The notes under the pieces are model-generated. The model was not told the origin of the DNA and searched no databases. It saw nothing but the letters and a program-made list of their open reading frames with translations. Of a stretch of 64,000 nucleotides of DNA, positions 1-10,725 are shown piece after piece. Made by a program: the position numbers and the translations under genes. Position 1 is the stretch's first letter; each line of letters starts with the position of its first letter. The stretch comes from Corella eumyota. Its lineage: Eukaryota > Chordata > Ascidiacea > Phlebobranchia > Corellidae. The stretch covers positions 11,656,001 through 11,720,000 of the forward strand of contig OY720103.1 of NCBI GenBank assembly GCA_963082875.1. Reading direction: 5' to 3'.

Positions 1-67
1 AAATCAACAAACCGAACCACCTTCGTTACTAAGCGGGAAAATTAAATACTTCTATTTAATTTATATT

Positions 68-236
68 TATTTATCCTCGATGTGGAAAGGTCGACTTTAC
101 GGCCTAAACATAGAGTAGCACCAGTTACTCCCACCCAGTCTTAAGTTGCCTTTAACAGTTTGGGATATTATGGATTATGATTGCCCGATAATTATGCTGC
201 TGATTAAGTGCTGGCTTTGTTGGGACCAACGCATTA
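68..236 (+). repeat. SINE-like dispersed repeat R1, partial, upstream of WBP4 fragment copy 1
   Basis: R1 begins TTATCCTCGATGTGG, continues through GGCCTAAACATAGAGTAAC and GGGATATTATAGATTATAATTGCCCGATAATTA, and in full copies ends with a tRNA-like segment. Here the tRNA-like end is missing. The homologous copies are about 41264-41435 and 54238-54408. The rest of 1-553 shows no gene that I recognise. Confidence 0.7.
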
Positions 237-553
237 ATTTTTTTCCAAAAACATAATTCATGTTTATTATTAATTGTTAATTAATTAATTTTACCAGTTT
301 AACAATAATTAATTCGTCGAATTTAAGACTGGGCTGGTTTAACGAAGTCACCATTAATAATAAGCAAATAAGAATCTTTTAGCATGAGTATAATACCTAA
401 CTGCCCGCACTACGGGCTTTCGTTTTACTTATTGAAATTTAACTGGTTACTATTACAGTGGTTGTCGTAATATAGTTGCAACGAAAATGGACTTTTCGCC
501 AGTTAGAGATATTATTGATTATAAATGCCCTCACGAAAAAAAGTAAAATTTAG

Positions 554-1066
554 AATGAGTTTAATCAGAAAGCGGATTATTTTCTGCGAAAAATGGAGAA
601 GGAGGCAACAAAGAAATATCGAGAAGATTTAAAAGGGCAAGGATACAGTGACGAACAAATTATAAAAATGACCGCAAGTTCTTCTACGACAAAACCGAAA
701 AACGAAACCCAAAAACCTAAAAGTAAACCAACATCAAACTCACATCGAAGCGACCCAAAAACTGTAACTAAACCATCACAAATAACCATAGAAACAGCCC
801 CAATATTAACTCCTACTTCGACGACGGGTCACCCCTACGGAAAATGGCAAACAGTTTCTGAGATTCCAAAACAAGAAACTTTTAATCAAGTTACTCTAAA
901 ACCTGCCGCTCCTAAAGAAGAAAAAATAGAGTTTGCAGAGAAGAGAATAATTAATGTTGACTCTAGTTCTGGGCCGACTGCTTTTAAAAAAAGGAAAACC
1001 GACTCGAAAGCGAAATACAGATTTTCGAAAAGCGAAAATACTCTTCGAAAGCGAAATACAGATTAA
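554..1066 (+). CDS. WBP4: WBP4/FBP21-like C-terminal fragment, copy 1
   Basis: WBP4 (FBP21) is a nuclear spliceosome-associated protein with a U1-type zinc finger, two WW domains and a conserved C-terminus. From the ATG at 593 the frame encodes 157 aa. It begins with a WBP4-like helix (MEKEATKKYREDL), later has a PYGKWQ block and ends with a basic AFKKRK...LRKRNTD tail; all three match WBP4 landmarks in order. Zinc finger and WW domains are absent. The frame is open upstream of the ATG to 554, directly after a TTTAG acceptor, so this may be the last exon of a larger gene captured in the array. The tail of this copy is longer than in copies 4 and 5 because a short segment (about 1003-1022) is repeated at 1046-1065. 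Homology was recognised from memory of the family. Expression is unknown. Confidence 0.6.
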   Translation, partial: NEFNQKADYFLRKMEKEATKKYREDLKGQGYSDEQIIKMTASSSTTKPKNETQKPKSKPTSNSHRSDPKTVTKPSQITIETAPILTPTSTTGHPYGKWQTVSEIPKQETFNQVTLKPAAPKEEKIEFAEKRIINVDSSSGPTAFKKRKTDSKAKYRFSKSENTLRKRNTD

Positions 1067-1597
1067 AAATAATTTTTTATGTTAATCTTTTACAGAACAT
1101 GAAAGAAATTTGTTGGTTCTTAGTTAACATACTTGTTTTTAATGTTTTTGTTATGATAAAAAATTCTAAGTGAAATTTTCTGATAAATTATTATTTCCTG
1201 TTATAAAATTTTTTTTGATGTTAATTTGTTGGCAAAAACAAAAACATTAAATTGAAGGTTTGTAAAGAACTTACCACAAGATTTTAAATTGATAATTACT
1301 AGTCCATGGCTTGCCCTACAGCATTTGAATTGTTTTGATAACTAATACAGCTCATGATAATATACCCGAGCACCGCACATGGTATTTTATTTTGTAGGTC
1401 TATTAATTGAACATATGTGCAAAAGGTTTACTATTTTAAATTTATTAATTTTTTTAATATTTTTTTAGATTATTAAACAAGAAAAAAAAATGTAGTTTTT
1501 ATAAATTGAAATAGAAATTCTTCACTTATAAGTGGATGTCTGGCTTCAGAACAAAGATAAAACTTTATTGTTGTTTCTTTCGGAGAGGACAGGCCAG
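1067..1597. other. Spacer between WBP4 fragment and ATPase exon 1, unit 1
   Basis: AT-rich spacer with an R2-like remnant (about 1345-1430) and a pyrimidine-rich TTTTTTAG at about 1461-1468, which could be a splice acceptor for the 5' end of the ATPase mRNA. The same layout is found at 42241-42772 and 55218-55749. No gene is seen. Confidence 0.5.
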
Positions 1598-3299
1598 ATG
1601 ACCTCTCAATATGACTGGTCACAAGGTGGCAGTATTGATCGTGTAAGCGAGGAATCCATTAATGAAGAAGCAGAGGCCAGCTATGGGTTGCTTAGCAACC
1701 AACGGCGCAGAGTCAGCGAAGGTAAATCAATTTAATTTTTTATGAAAAACATAAAATTAAAACCTTAAAAGTTGTTAAATTAGAAAAAACTCAAAAATAT
1801 TTATTTAATTTTTAAAAATAAATTAAAAAAGACAAAATCTTATCTTTCAAGTTATTAAGTATATATTTCAAGAAACAAATGTTGTTTATTGAAGATAAAG
1901 ATAAGTGGTACTATGATAAAATAACTTCAACCACAAGCCAGCAGCATTGAGCAAACTAACTCCCTTGTTGTTTTACTTTGCAAAAACTGGTCATAACCTA
2001 ATATGGTCACTGTAACTGGTCATAACCTAATATGGTTTAAAGTCCAGTGCTAAAAACTAGTATAAATAAATGCATTAAGAGTAGATTATTTAAAGGTATA
2101 TAATGTTAAATTAGATATATTTGTTTGTGTGTGCAATTAATAGATAATGCAACTGCATTTAAATTTTAATTTATAAATACAAAGTCTCACTTTTATTGCA
2201 ATTTAAAATTAAGACTATTTGTGATAGGTTGTTTAACTGTATATACCTTTAGCTCTTTAAATTTTTTTTTTTAATTTATAAAAGTCCTAGCTACTCGTGC
2301 CTCTGTTTTCTTATAATATTGCAGTTTATTTTTTGCTGTTTAAGTTTAGATAAATATGTTAAAATAAATCACACTAACTTTTATATATTCCAGATATGGA
2401 ATGTATAATTGGAAAGGGATCTCCTGATGAACTTCTTTGTATTGGGTATAAGAAAAATCATTGGAAATTTGTACTCAGTGTACTGGCTACCGTAAGTTTT
2501 TAAATTATTTTCTAAAATATTTTTTTGGGTGATTTTTGTTAAACTTATTCTGACAAAGATTTTTATTGATAATTGCCAAAGTTAAATAACAACTTGAAGT
2601 CCTTTTTTATTACAAGTAGCAAACATTGCAAAAATTTATTTATTTTTCATGCAATTTTTACGGTGTTTGCCTTTTTAATTTTGACATTTTAAATTTTCAA
2701 ATCAGCTGACTAAGTAGGATCAGTTGTGAAACTATAACATAATAATTTATTACTATTTTACAACAACATTTTATTGCCTATAAACTTACATAACCTATTT
2801 ATTCTATAAACTTTTTTAAAATACTTAATAATAAATATTTAAATTTTAAATCACAATTAGGTACTGTCTGGTTGATTCCTCCTTCTTATATTTTATTGGA
2901 GAGAAGATTGGAGATTGAAATGGACGCATACAGTAACAACTTTGAATTGTTCAACTTCTGTCCTCCTGCAAACTACTGACGGTACCAATCAGGTTTGTAG
3001 ATTTTTGTATGGGTTAAAAGCTCGTCTTATGGTTATGGTTTTAATTGTCATAATATGGTCGCAACTCTCAACTAATATTTGTCTGCGATAACTTACTCAT
3101 GCATCACAAACGGCAGTTTACAGCTCGAACACATCCTATCTGCACGCTCTTCTTTAATAAAATACAAAAACCTATCACCTTAAAGTAAAAAAAAGATTGA
3201 CAGCTTTGTAAAATAAAAAAATTGGCTGCATTGGTTAAATCTTGTAAATTTTATAACTACAATGGATTAATAAGTGGATAGTATTGTTAAATAGATACT

Positions 3300-3410
3300 T
3301 ATATTTAATAATATCCCAAACTGGCAAAGTTAACTTGAGACTGGGTTAGGGTAACAATTGTTACTTTATGTTTAGGTGAAGTCAACCTTTCCACATCAGG
3401 GATAAAAAGT
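3300..3410 (-). repeat. R1 SINE-like repeat, reverse, partial, ATPase intron 3, copy 1
   Basis: Reverse R1 segment (TATCCCAAACTGGCAAAG ... CAACCTTTCCACATC). Homologues are at about 15310-15405, 30970-31070, 45480-45580 and 57505-57605. Confidence 0.65.
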
Positions 3411-4409
3411 ACATAAAAATATTTTACTTTATTAACTAATGTTACATTTTATTTCAGAAATTTGTTGCTGAAATTAATATAATGTCATCAGAGCTGGCTT
3501 TGCTTATCTCCAATGATTATCCAGGATCTGGGTAAATTAATTTAATATTTTATTTATACCAAATCTCTAAATTATTGCAAAATACTTTAAAAATAACTTA
3601 GTTAGATTATGTTAAAATAACAACACATCTAATACATAAATGTGTTAAGTGTTTTAATTGGGTCAAGTACCGTTAAAGTACTAAATTTTAGGTGGTGTTT
3701 TTTGGATAAAACATGTAATTTTTAGGGTAAAATTGTTTAAATTTAGTTTATTTAGGTACTTAGTTTTGCAATTATTTATTAAAATTTAATAAACTTTGTA
3801 TTATTTAGTGTTGTTGTTTTGCTATTATTAAACAAAAGTTAATTAAATGACACTCTAAAACTTGATTAAACTTATTTATTTTTAAACATGCAGAGACAAT
3901 TATGGAAGTCAACAGAATGATGAGTTTAAATATTTTCAACATCATTGTTCGAAATATATTTGGAATTTTGAACAAAATGTAAGTGTTGTTAATATATATT
4001 TACACAGTTTAAGTGGCCAATTGTCTATCTTTATCCTCAATGTGGGAAGAACAACTTGATGGCCTAAACATTTGCTTTTTATAGTGTTGGATCAATTATA
4101 TATTGAGTCTTAGTTTTATTGGCTTAGTTAAAAATTAGAAAATTGTTGTTCTGTTATATATTTTATTATCTTTATTCTTGAAAAAAGCCTTGAAACCCGT
4201 ATTTTAAAATTTCATATTCTTTTGTGTAATATCTGCCATGTATTGTGTGGTTTAAACCATAAGGTTTGTAAGGATAAAACATCTCTTTTACAATTACTTA
4301 GAAAGTAAATGAAATTTCTTTAACTTGATGACAGGTTTATAACTAAAAGATATTGTTCTTCTATTGTATATTATTCTCATGTTTTTAATATTTTGGGTCT
4401 TTTTTAAAC

Positions 4410-4672
4410 ATTTATTTATCCTCGATATGGAAGGTCAACCTTATGACCTGAAAAAGAGTAGCATCAGTTATCCAAAGTAAACTTTGGTAGTTTGGAATAT
4501 TATTAATTATAATTGTGCGATAATAAATCTGCTGCTAAGTTGACTCAGCAGGAGTTCATATCATTTATTATGCCTTACTTAAAAGCAATACAGCATGGAA
4601 GCAGTAGGGATCAAACCCAGAACCTTATGTAGTAAAGCAAGTGTTTTGACTAATATATTACCCTGCTTTAAT
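4410..4672 (+). repeat. R1 SINE-like repeat in ATPase intron 5, copy 1
   Basis: This is a nearly full R1 copy. Its end, read on -, has a tRNA-like stretch with GGTTCTGGGTTTGATCCC-type B box. Homologues lie at about 58612-58872 (unit 5). Units 2 and 3 have a related copy at about 16010-16232 and 31678-31895, and unit 4 has only its start (about 46185-46258). Confidence 0.7.
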
Positions 4673-4947
4673 ATTCAAGGAAAAAAATTGGGTGTTTTAT
4701 TTACCTTTATTTCGATAAAAATTATACTGTGATGTCATAATAATTAATTATTTATATTCCAGACTTTTGTGGAACTCGGTGGTTTGGACAACCAGGTGAC
4801 TCTGGAACAACTTCATCAGAACTCCACCGGAGGATTAAACTTGGATGAGATTGGAAGAAGAAGTTGTTTGTTTGGGAGTAATCTTATCACTGTCAAGGTA
4901 GAGTTTGAGTGGAGTTTATCTTGAGTATTTTTTGAGTTTCGTTTTAT

Positions 4948-5195
4948 AGTTATTCTCGATGTGGAAAGGTCGATTTTACTACCAACATCAGTTACTCCGA
5001 CCCATTCTCGAGTTGCCTGTGGCAGTTTGGGATATTATAGATTATAATTGCCCGATAATTAAGCTGCTGATTAAGTGCTGGCTCAGCAGGAGTTTATACT
5101 GTTTATAGCACCTTACTCAAGGGCATAAAAAGCAGTGGTAATTAAGCTTATGACCTCATGTAGTGAAGCCAAATGTTCCAACCACTATTCTGGTA
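4948..5195 (+). repeat. R1 SINE-like repeat in ATPase intron 6, copy 1
   Basis: R1 copy beginning TTCTCGATGTGGAAAGG and ending near ACCACTATTCTGG. Homologues are at about 16505-16760, 32172-32430 and 59148-59400. A further tRNA-like remnant (GGCAGCAGTGGGATTTAAAC) follows at about 5350. Confidence 0.7.
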
Positions 5196-5756
5196 TTTTG
5201 TCTTAAATATAAGAATCTTTACTAACCGACCTTCAGTTAGTTATGTGACCTCGACCTATTTTGGTGCTGTAGTAAATTTAGTTGTTGACTTACCAATATT
5301 ATTTGTTTAAAAGTCACAAGGTTCTTGGTTGAAAATAATGACAACAAAACGGCAGCAGTGGGATTTAAACTCTAGACCTTGAATTAAAAACCATTTCAAG
5401 TTGCCTTTTTAAACTACTACCTGCATTTTAAGTTTAAAGGGTCAATTTTTTTTATATATTATTTGCAAACCATAACTAAGTGCGTCACAAAATATTTTTT
5501 CTGCAAACAATAATTACTTACACAAATGCTATCTGTTAAATTTTAACCCAAATTTTTCAGATTCCTGGATATTTTATGTTGTTAGTTTCTGAGATTTTGA
5601 ACCCATTTTACGTTTTCCAACTTTTTGCTGTTATATTCTGGATGTTTGACGATTATTATATTTATGCAACCGCTATTTTTGTTATTTCTATTTTCTCTGC
5701 GATTGCATCTCTTATACAGGTAAGCCTGAACATCAATTTGTTCCTATTAAATTTAT

Positions 5757-5975
5757 TGTTTATTTATCTATGATGTGGAAAAGCCGATTTTACGACTAAA
5801 ACATAGAGTAACATTTGCTACTCCGACCCGGTCTTGAGTTGTCTTTGGCAGTTTGGGATATTAGAGATTATAATTGCCCGATTATTATGCTGATTAAGTG
5901 CTGGCTCAGCAGGAGTTTAAATTGTTTAAGAAACCTTACTTAAGAGCACTACAGAATGAAAGCAGTTTGGTTTAA
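5757..5975 (+). repeat. R1 SINE-like repeat in ATPase intron 7, copy 1
   Basis: R1 copy right after the exon-7 donor. Homologues are at about 17330-17545, 32950-33160 and 59957-60170. The tail is diverged. Confidence 0.65.
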
Positions 5976-6847
5976 TAATTAATCTGCAAATTAGTTTAAA
6001 TTCCAACTTTTGGATAACTTTCCTAACTTTAACTTTGTGCAAAATACTCCACAAGTTATTCTGTTGACCTAACATAAAAATTTGAAATTGAAATTTATAA
6101 ATAAAGCAACAGAATTAAAATAAAATTAATTTTTAAGGTAAGAACTGAAAGAGTTAACCTCCATAAAATGGTGGAGTATCACAACGAGACAAAAGTTATC
6201 GTCCAGCGGCAGGATTCTAACTCACAATCTGGAGTTAAACAAGTTGAGGTCAGTACATTTCACTTTTAACAATAAAAGTTTTTTGTTTCTATGTTGTTAA
6301 GGACAGGGATTTAAGGATAATTTTTTACTCCTTTTTAGTAGATGGTTTCATGTTTTAGGACCAACATTTTTAAAATTAAGTTTGTGCCAATTTTGTCATT
6401 AAACACATTTTTTTTAGTAATTTTAGTGATTAGTTTTAAATATAAAAGGAAAAAAGTTTAGTTAGTTAAGCTTTTGTATTTTGTAAATTGCTTTGCAATA
6501 TAAAATTTGTTTTATTGTAAAAGTTGTTCTTAATTATTTACAAATTAATTGTTAATTTTTTCAGGTTTGGAGCAAAGAATTGGTTCCGGGCGATGTGATT
6601 ATAGTGCCACCTAATGGAATGTTGTTACCGTGCGATTCTGCTCTTGTGTCAGGTACGACTGCTTTAAGACTAAGTGTTTTAACATTTTTGTGTCGAAAGA
6701 AATAATTTACCCAAGCACCACAAATGGCAGTTTTAAAAGGCCTCTAATGTAAACATGTCCATTATCCACCTCATATATATATACTATACAAAGTTCTTTA
6801 TTTTTTTTATATACGGAATTTTATTTCTACTTGAAGTCTGATATTGT

Positions 6848-7460
6848 GGTATGCTGGTCATGGCGATGGATTACGAGCCAATAGGTTTTAGACTTGAGCT
6901 GCACCAAATGCCACACTATTCACTCTTAAGCCCGGCGTTTACAGATAGCACACTATTCACTCTTAAGCCCGGCGTTTACAGATAGCTTAAACACACCAAA
7001 AGGTTTCGGGTTCAAGCTGCACCAATGCCACACTATTCACCCTTGAGCCAAGTGTTTACAGATAGCTTTAACACACCAAAAAGTTTTGGGTTCAAGCTGC
7101 ACCAATGCCACATTATTTGCTCTTGGAGCCCAGTGTTTACTGATAGCTTTAACACACCAAAAAGTTTTGGGTTCAAGCTGCACCAATGCCACACTATTCA
7201 CCCTTGAGCCAAGTGTTTACAGATAGCTTTAACACACCAAAAGGTTTCGGGTTCAAGCCACACCAATGCCACACTATTTGCCCTTGAGCCCAGTGTTTAC
7301 TGATAGCTTTAACACACCAAAAAGTTTTGGGTTCAAGCTGCACCAATGCCACACTATTCGCCCTTGAGCCCGGCGTTTACAGATAGCTTAAACACACCAA
7401 AAGGTTTCGGGTTCAAGCTGCACCAATGCCACACTATTCACCTTGAGCCAAGTGTTTACA
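6848..7460 (+). repeat. 80-bp minisatellite in ATPase intron 9, copy 1 (about 7 units)
   Basis: A tRNA-like start (GGTCATGGCGATGG... GGTTCGAGCC-like B box) is followed by units of about 80 bp that each carry a GGTTCAAGCTG-type motif and the word ACACACCAAA. Two partial units precede the regular series. The number of units differs in every array unit. Confidence 0.85.
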
Positions 7461-7739
7461 GCACATTTTTTTCCCAATAATATAAAAACCTATCAATTTC
7501 ATAGATACTAAAATTTTAAATTTTGTAACTTTTACTTACAGGGACTTGTATTGTGGATGAAAGCATGCTGACAGGAGAGAGTGTTCCTGTCACTAAAACA
7601 CCACTTCCCAGCAGTGAGAGGGAGATGAAGAACTTTTACACCACAGAGGAGCTTAAACGCCACACTCTGTTTTGTGGAACCCAAGTCCTTCAAACAAGGT
7701 CAGTTTAGAGCTGGTATGTCTAATATTTATAGTCAACAC

Positions 7740-8278
7740 CTGAGATCTTGGGTTTGATTTCCACTGCTGACATGTTGCAGCATCTTTAAGTAAGACCTGA
7801 GATCCTGGGTTTAATTCCCACTGCTGGCATGTTGTAACATCCTTGAGTAAGGTGTAAGATTCTGGGTTTAATTCCCACTGCTGGCATGTTGTAGCATCCT
7901 TTAGTAAGACCTGAGATCCTGGGTTTGATTCCCACTGCTGGCATGTTGTAGCATCCTTTAGTAAGACCTGAGATCCTGGGTTTGATTCCCACTGCTGGCA
8001 TGTTGTAGCATCCTTTAGTAAGACCTGAGATCCTGGGTTTGATTCCCACTGCTGACATGTTGTAGCATCCTTAAATAAAACCTGAGATCCTGGGTTTGAT
8101 TTTCACTGCTAGCATGTTGTAGCATCCTTAAATAATACCTGAGATCCTGGGTTTGATTCCCACTGCTGGCATGTTGTAACATTCTTAAGTAAGACTTAAG
8201 ATCCTGGGTTTGATTTCCACTGCTAGCATGTTGTAGCATCCTTAAGTAAGACCTGAGATCCTGGGTTTGATTTTCCTG
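7740..8278 (+). repeat. 57-bp minisatellite in ATPase intron 10, copy 1 (about 9-10 units)
   Basis: Tandem 57-bp units contain GGTTTGATTCC, one mismatch from the tRNA B-box consensus, followed by CACTGCTGGCATG. Because 57 is a multiple of three, long spurious open frames appear on both strands; I do not treat them as genes. Confidence 0.88.
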
Positions 8279-8699
8279 CTAGATTTTTTAAAATAAACTT
8301 AAAAAAACAATTATAATTTTAACTATAACCCAACAAACTTATCTAAATAAACTTTGGGTATTGGTAATTTTTACTATGTCAATACCTAAATATCGCATTT
8401 TAAAAATAAAATCTACTTTCAGATTTTATCGGGGTGAATTGGTAAAAGCAGTGGTAGTTCGAACAGGTTATCATACAGCTAAAGGAAGACTGGTTCACAG
8501 TATTTTGTATCCGAAACCAGTTGATATGAAGTTACTGAGAGATGCTTACACTTTTGTGTTTATACTTGCTCTTATAGCTATGTGTGGGTTCATATACACT
8601 GTTATAATACAGGTATTTAAAACAATTTTTATTTTTTCTGATAACAGTTTTTTTTTTTTTACTTAAAATTGGTATTTAATTACTTTTTCTACAGCCCTT

Positions 8700-8895
8700 T
8701 CACATTAACAATCTATATATAATAGAGCTTGGCAGACATATATAAAAATATATTAAAGTTAGAAGTCTATAAAATAAATAAAACTGCTGTTTATGGTGTG
8801 CAGGTAAATTATTGTGGGCAAATATTAGTTGAGAGTTGTGACCATATTATGACAATTGAAATCCCAACCATAGGACGGGTTATTTACTAATATTA
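8700..8895 (-). repeat. Second dispersed repeat family R2, reverse, ATPase intron 11, copy 1
   Basis: R2 has the words CCAACCATAGGACGGGTTA, ACCATATTA(T/C)(G/A)ACAATT and AAACTGC(T/C)GTTTATGG. The same family in + orientation is seen at about 3040-3180 and 14700-14880, and remnants at about 1345-1430, 6700-6800 and 57220-57400. Homologues of this copy lie at about 19570-19745, 35480-35680, 48440-48640 and 62670-62860. Confidence 0.55.
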
Positions 8896-9324
8896 CTTAA
8901 TAATAATGAGCACAATAACAGTATTTTAAAGCAAGCAACTATGCCGCCAATTTAACCTTTTAGTCTTTACTTACATATATATGTTAACAATGTTTTCTAT
9001 ACAGCATTTGCAAGGGGAGTCTGCTCGAGATATTGCTTTTAATGCAATCGACCTTATTACAATATCCGTGCCTCCTGCCCTACCATTAGCCATGACAATT
9101 GGAATCATCTATGCTCAGATGAGGCTCAAGAAACAGAGGATCCACTGCATCAGTCCACAGAGGATTAATATTAGTGGACAAGTGGGTGGATTTTTTTCCT
9201 ACTATTTTTCCACCTAAACTTCTAGGTTAAATTTAACTGCTGTTATGTTATTTGTTAGGTAGTGTGTTAAACAATGATTGTTATAAACTATAAATATAAG
9301 TTGATAGATGGACATTATATATAC

Positions 9325-9572
9325 ATAAGCTTATGGGTTCAATCCCCTTTGCTTCCAAGCTATAGTCCCTTTAAGTAAGGTAATAATATAAGTGGTAAGA
9401 ACTCCTGCCAAACCCAAAAAAACAATTAACAGATTAATTATTGGGCAATTATAAACTGTAATAACACAAACTACCAAGGCAACTTAAGACTGGGTCAGGG
9501 TAACAAATGTTACTCTATGTTTAAGTTGTGAAGTCGACCTACTACATTAAGGATAAATAAATATTAAAAAAT
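9325..9572 (-). repeat. R1 SINE-like repeat, reverse orientation, ATPase intron 12, copy 1
   Basis: Reverse complement of R1: a tRNA-like GGGTTCAATCCCC box near 9332 and the R1 start (ending AAGGATAAATAAAT) near 9570. Homologues are at about 20158-20395, 36108-36345, 49070-49308 and 63295-63530. Confidence 0.7.
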
Positions 9573-10189
9573 AGATATTTTTGCCAAACAAGGCTTAAAT
9601 CTAGACAGAGGTAACAGAAGTATCTTTAACATACACTTTCCAAGTCTAGGTTTAAATCCTCTATAAAATTTAAATATCAGTTTACTAATAACTTGAATGT
9701 TTTTAAACAGATGTCGTGGCATTTGACAAAACTGGAACTTTAACTGAAGATGGATTAGATTTAGCTGAAGTAATTCCAGTTAACCACGAACTACCACAAG
9801 CTGAAAACAACTGCAAGTTCAGGGAACCTATTCAGGCAGAAAACTTAAAATTTCAACTTGGTTTGGACGATAAGTTGTTGCATGGTATGTTAACTTGTCA
9901 TACTTTAACTACCATTGACGGGGATGTAACCGGAGACCCTCTGGACCTTAAAATGTTTGAAGCAACAGGTTGGAGGCTAGTTGAACCATCAGTAAGTTTT
10001 AAAAATTGATTTTATAATTTAACGGAATTTTTGTATTTTAATAAAGTTTTAATAAAAAATTGGATTCTAATAATTTTTTGTTTTTTTTAACTACAAAAAA
10101 TAATTAATTTATTTTAATAAAAAAATATTTTAAGCAGTTTGAGGCAATTTAACTTTGGTGGTTGTTGAACTTTGGACCCCAGGTCTTAG

Positions 10190-10278
10190 TTTTTCATTAA
10201 AAAATAACATGGTAGCAGTAGGAATCAAACTCAGGATCTCATGTAGTAGTGTAACCTATACCACTGCACCAAGGATTT
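10190..10278 (-). repeat. tRNA-like repeat remnant in ATPase intron 13, copy 1
   Basis: On - this reads like a degenerate tRNA: TGGTGCAGTGGTATAGG (A-box-like) and GAGTTTGATTCC (B-box-like). It is present in every unit (about 21050-21118, 36990-37068, 49955-50033). It is too degenerate to be a tRNA gene. Confidence 0.55.
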
Positions 10279-10554
10279 AAATAGTTTCATTAAACTCAGA
10301 GTTTTATTGTTAGATTGAAGATGAAAGTAAGTACGATCAACTTCAAACGACCTACGTTCGACCTTCAAATAACTTACTTAAAGACCAAAAATATTTCCCT
10401 GATTCTACTGCATCACTGGCGGTAAGTTGAATGTATTTATTTTTTAAAAACACTTAAAAATGTTGTTTAGCCAAACACAAATAAGTTAAGACCTGTGAAT
10501 TTATAAGATTTAACCTGGCTTAGCTTTTTGTTCTCTTATAATATTGTAGTGTTT

Positions 10555-10725
10555 TTTATGTGAAAATGTCAACTTCACAGTCCTAAACATAGAGTAACAT
10601 CAGTTACCCTGACCCAGTCCTGAGTTGACTTTAGCAGTTTGGGATATTATAGATTATATTTGCTCGATAAGTAAACTGCTGATTTGGCTTAACAGGAGGT
10701 TATACTGTTTACAGCGCAATAATGC
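10555..10725 (+). repeat. R1 SINE-like repeat after ATPase exon 14, unit 1
   Basis: R1 copy in the spacer between ATPase exon 14 and the tubulin 3' end. In units 2-4 the same repeat is cut off after its first about 40 bp, where it joins a different spacer (about 21450, 37390, 50350). The remaining spacer to 11113 shows only degenerate short repeats (GAGCTTGGCTT). Confidence 0.65.

Larger units (their letters stand above)
1598..10421 (+). pseudogene. P5B-type P-type ATPase (ATP13A2/3-like), 5' half, copy 1
   Basis: The family comprises lysosomal/endosomal P5B ATPases, of which ATP13A2 exports polyamines. Exons: 1598-1721, 2394-2491, 2861-2992, 3458-3531, 3894-3978, 4763-4897, 5561-5719, 6138-6248, 6565-6652, 7542-7698, 8423-8612, 9005-9181, 9711-9991, 10314-10421; junctions are GT-AG and phase-consistent. 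Seen: first membrane segment (exons 2-3), LNPFYVFQ membrane region (exon 7), TGES about residue 346 (exon 10), PPALP about 474 (P5B signature, exon 12), DKTGT with the phosphorylated Asp about 517, and [11 protein letters not shown] (exon 13). The first in-frame ATG is 1598. Lesions: exon 3 has TGA where the other copies have GGA (2875-2877), and exon 13 has lost 4 nt at its 5' edge compared with the other copies, shifting the frame. Exons for the remaining P domain, N domain and later membrane helices are absent in all visible units. Confidence 0.85.

Noticed and set aside
1532-1597. Upstream extension of ATPase exon 1 from a GTG codon (VDVWLQNKDK...).
   Set aside because: An in-frame TAA lies just before it and there is no ATG. 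The first ATG in frame is 1598 and the homologous ATG is conserved at 42773 and 55750. The stretch is more likely 5' untranslated sequence.
1067-1597. Operon of the WBP4 fragment with the ATPase, since trans-splicing chordates can have operons.
   Set aside because: The gap is about 530 bp with its own repeat remnant, much longer than typical tunicate operon gaps, and the first frame is only a gene fragment.
7740-8278. Regular 57-bp repeats that at first look like a CRISPR array.
   Set aside because: The units are contiguous with no unique spacers, the context is an animal intron, and the repeat contains tRNA B-box-like sequence.
9716-10009. Short frame starting near DKTGT taken as a separate small gene.
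   Set aside because: It is exon 13 of the P5B ATPase. The apparent start is an internal codon and the apparent end lies in intron 13.
10190-10278. Possible tRNA gene on -.
   Set aside because: A- and B-box-like words are present but no complete cloverleaf can be drawn by eye and the same degenerate segment recurs in several introns, so it is a SINE remnant.
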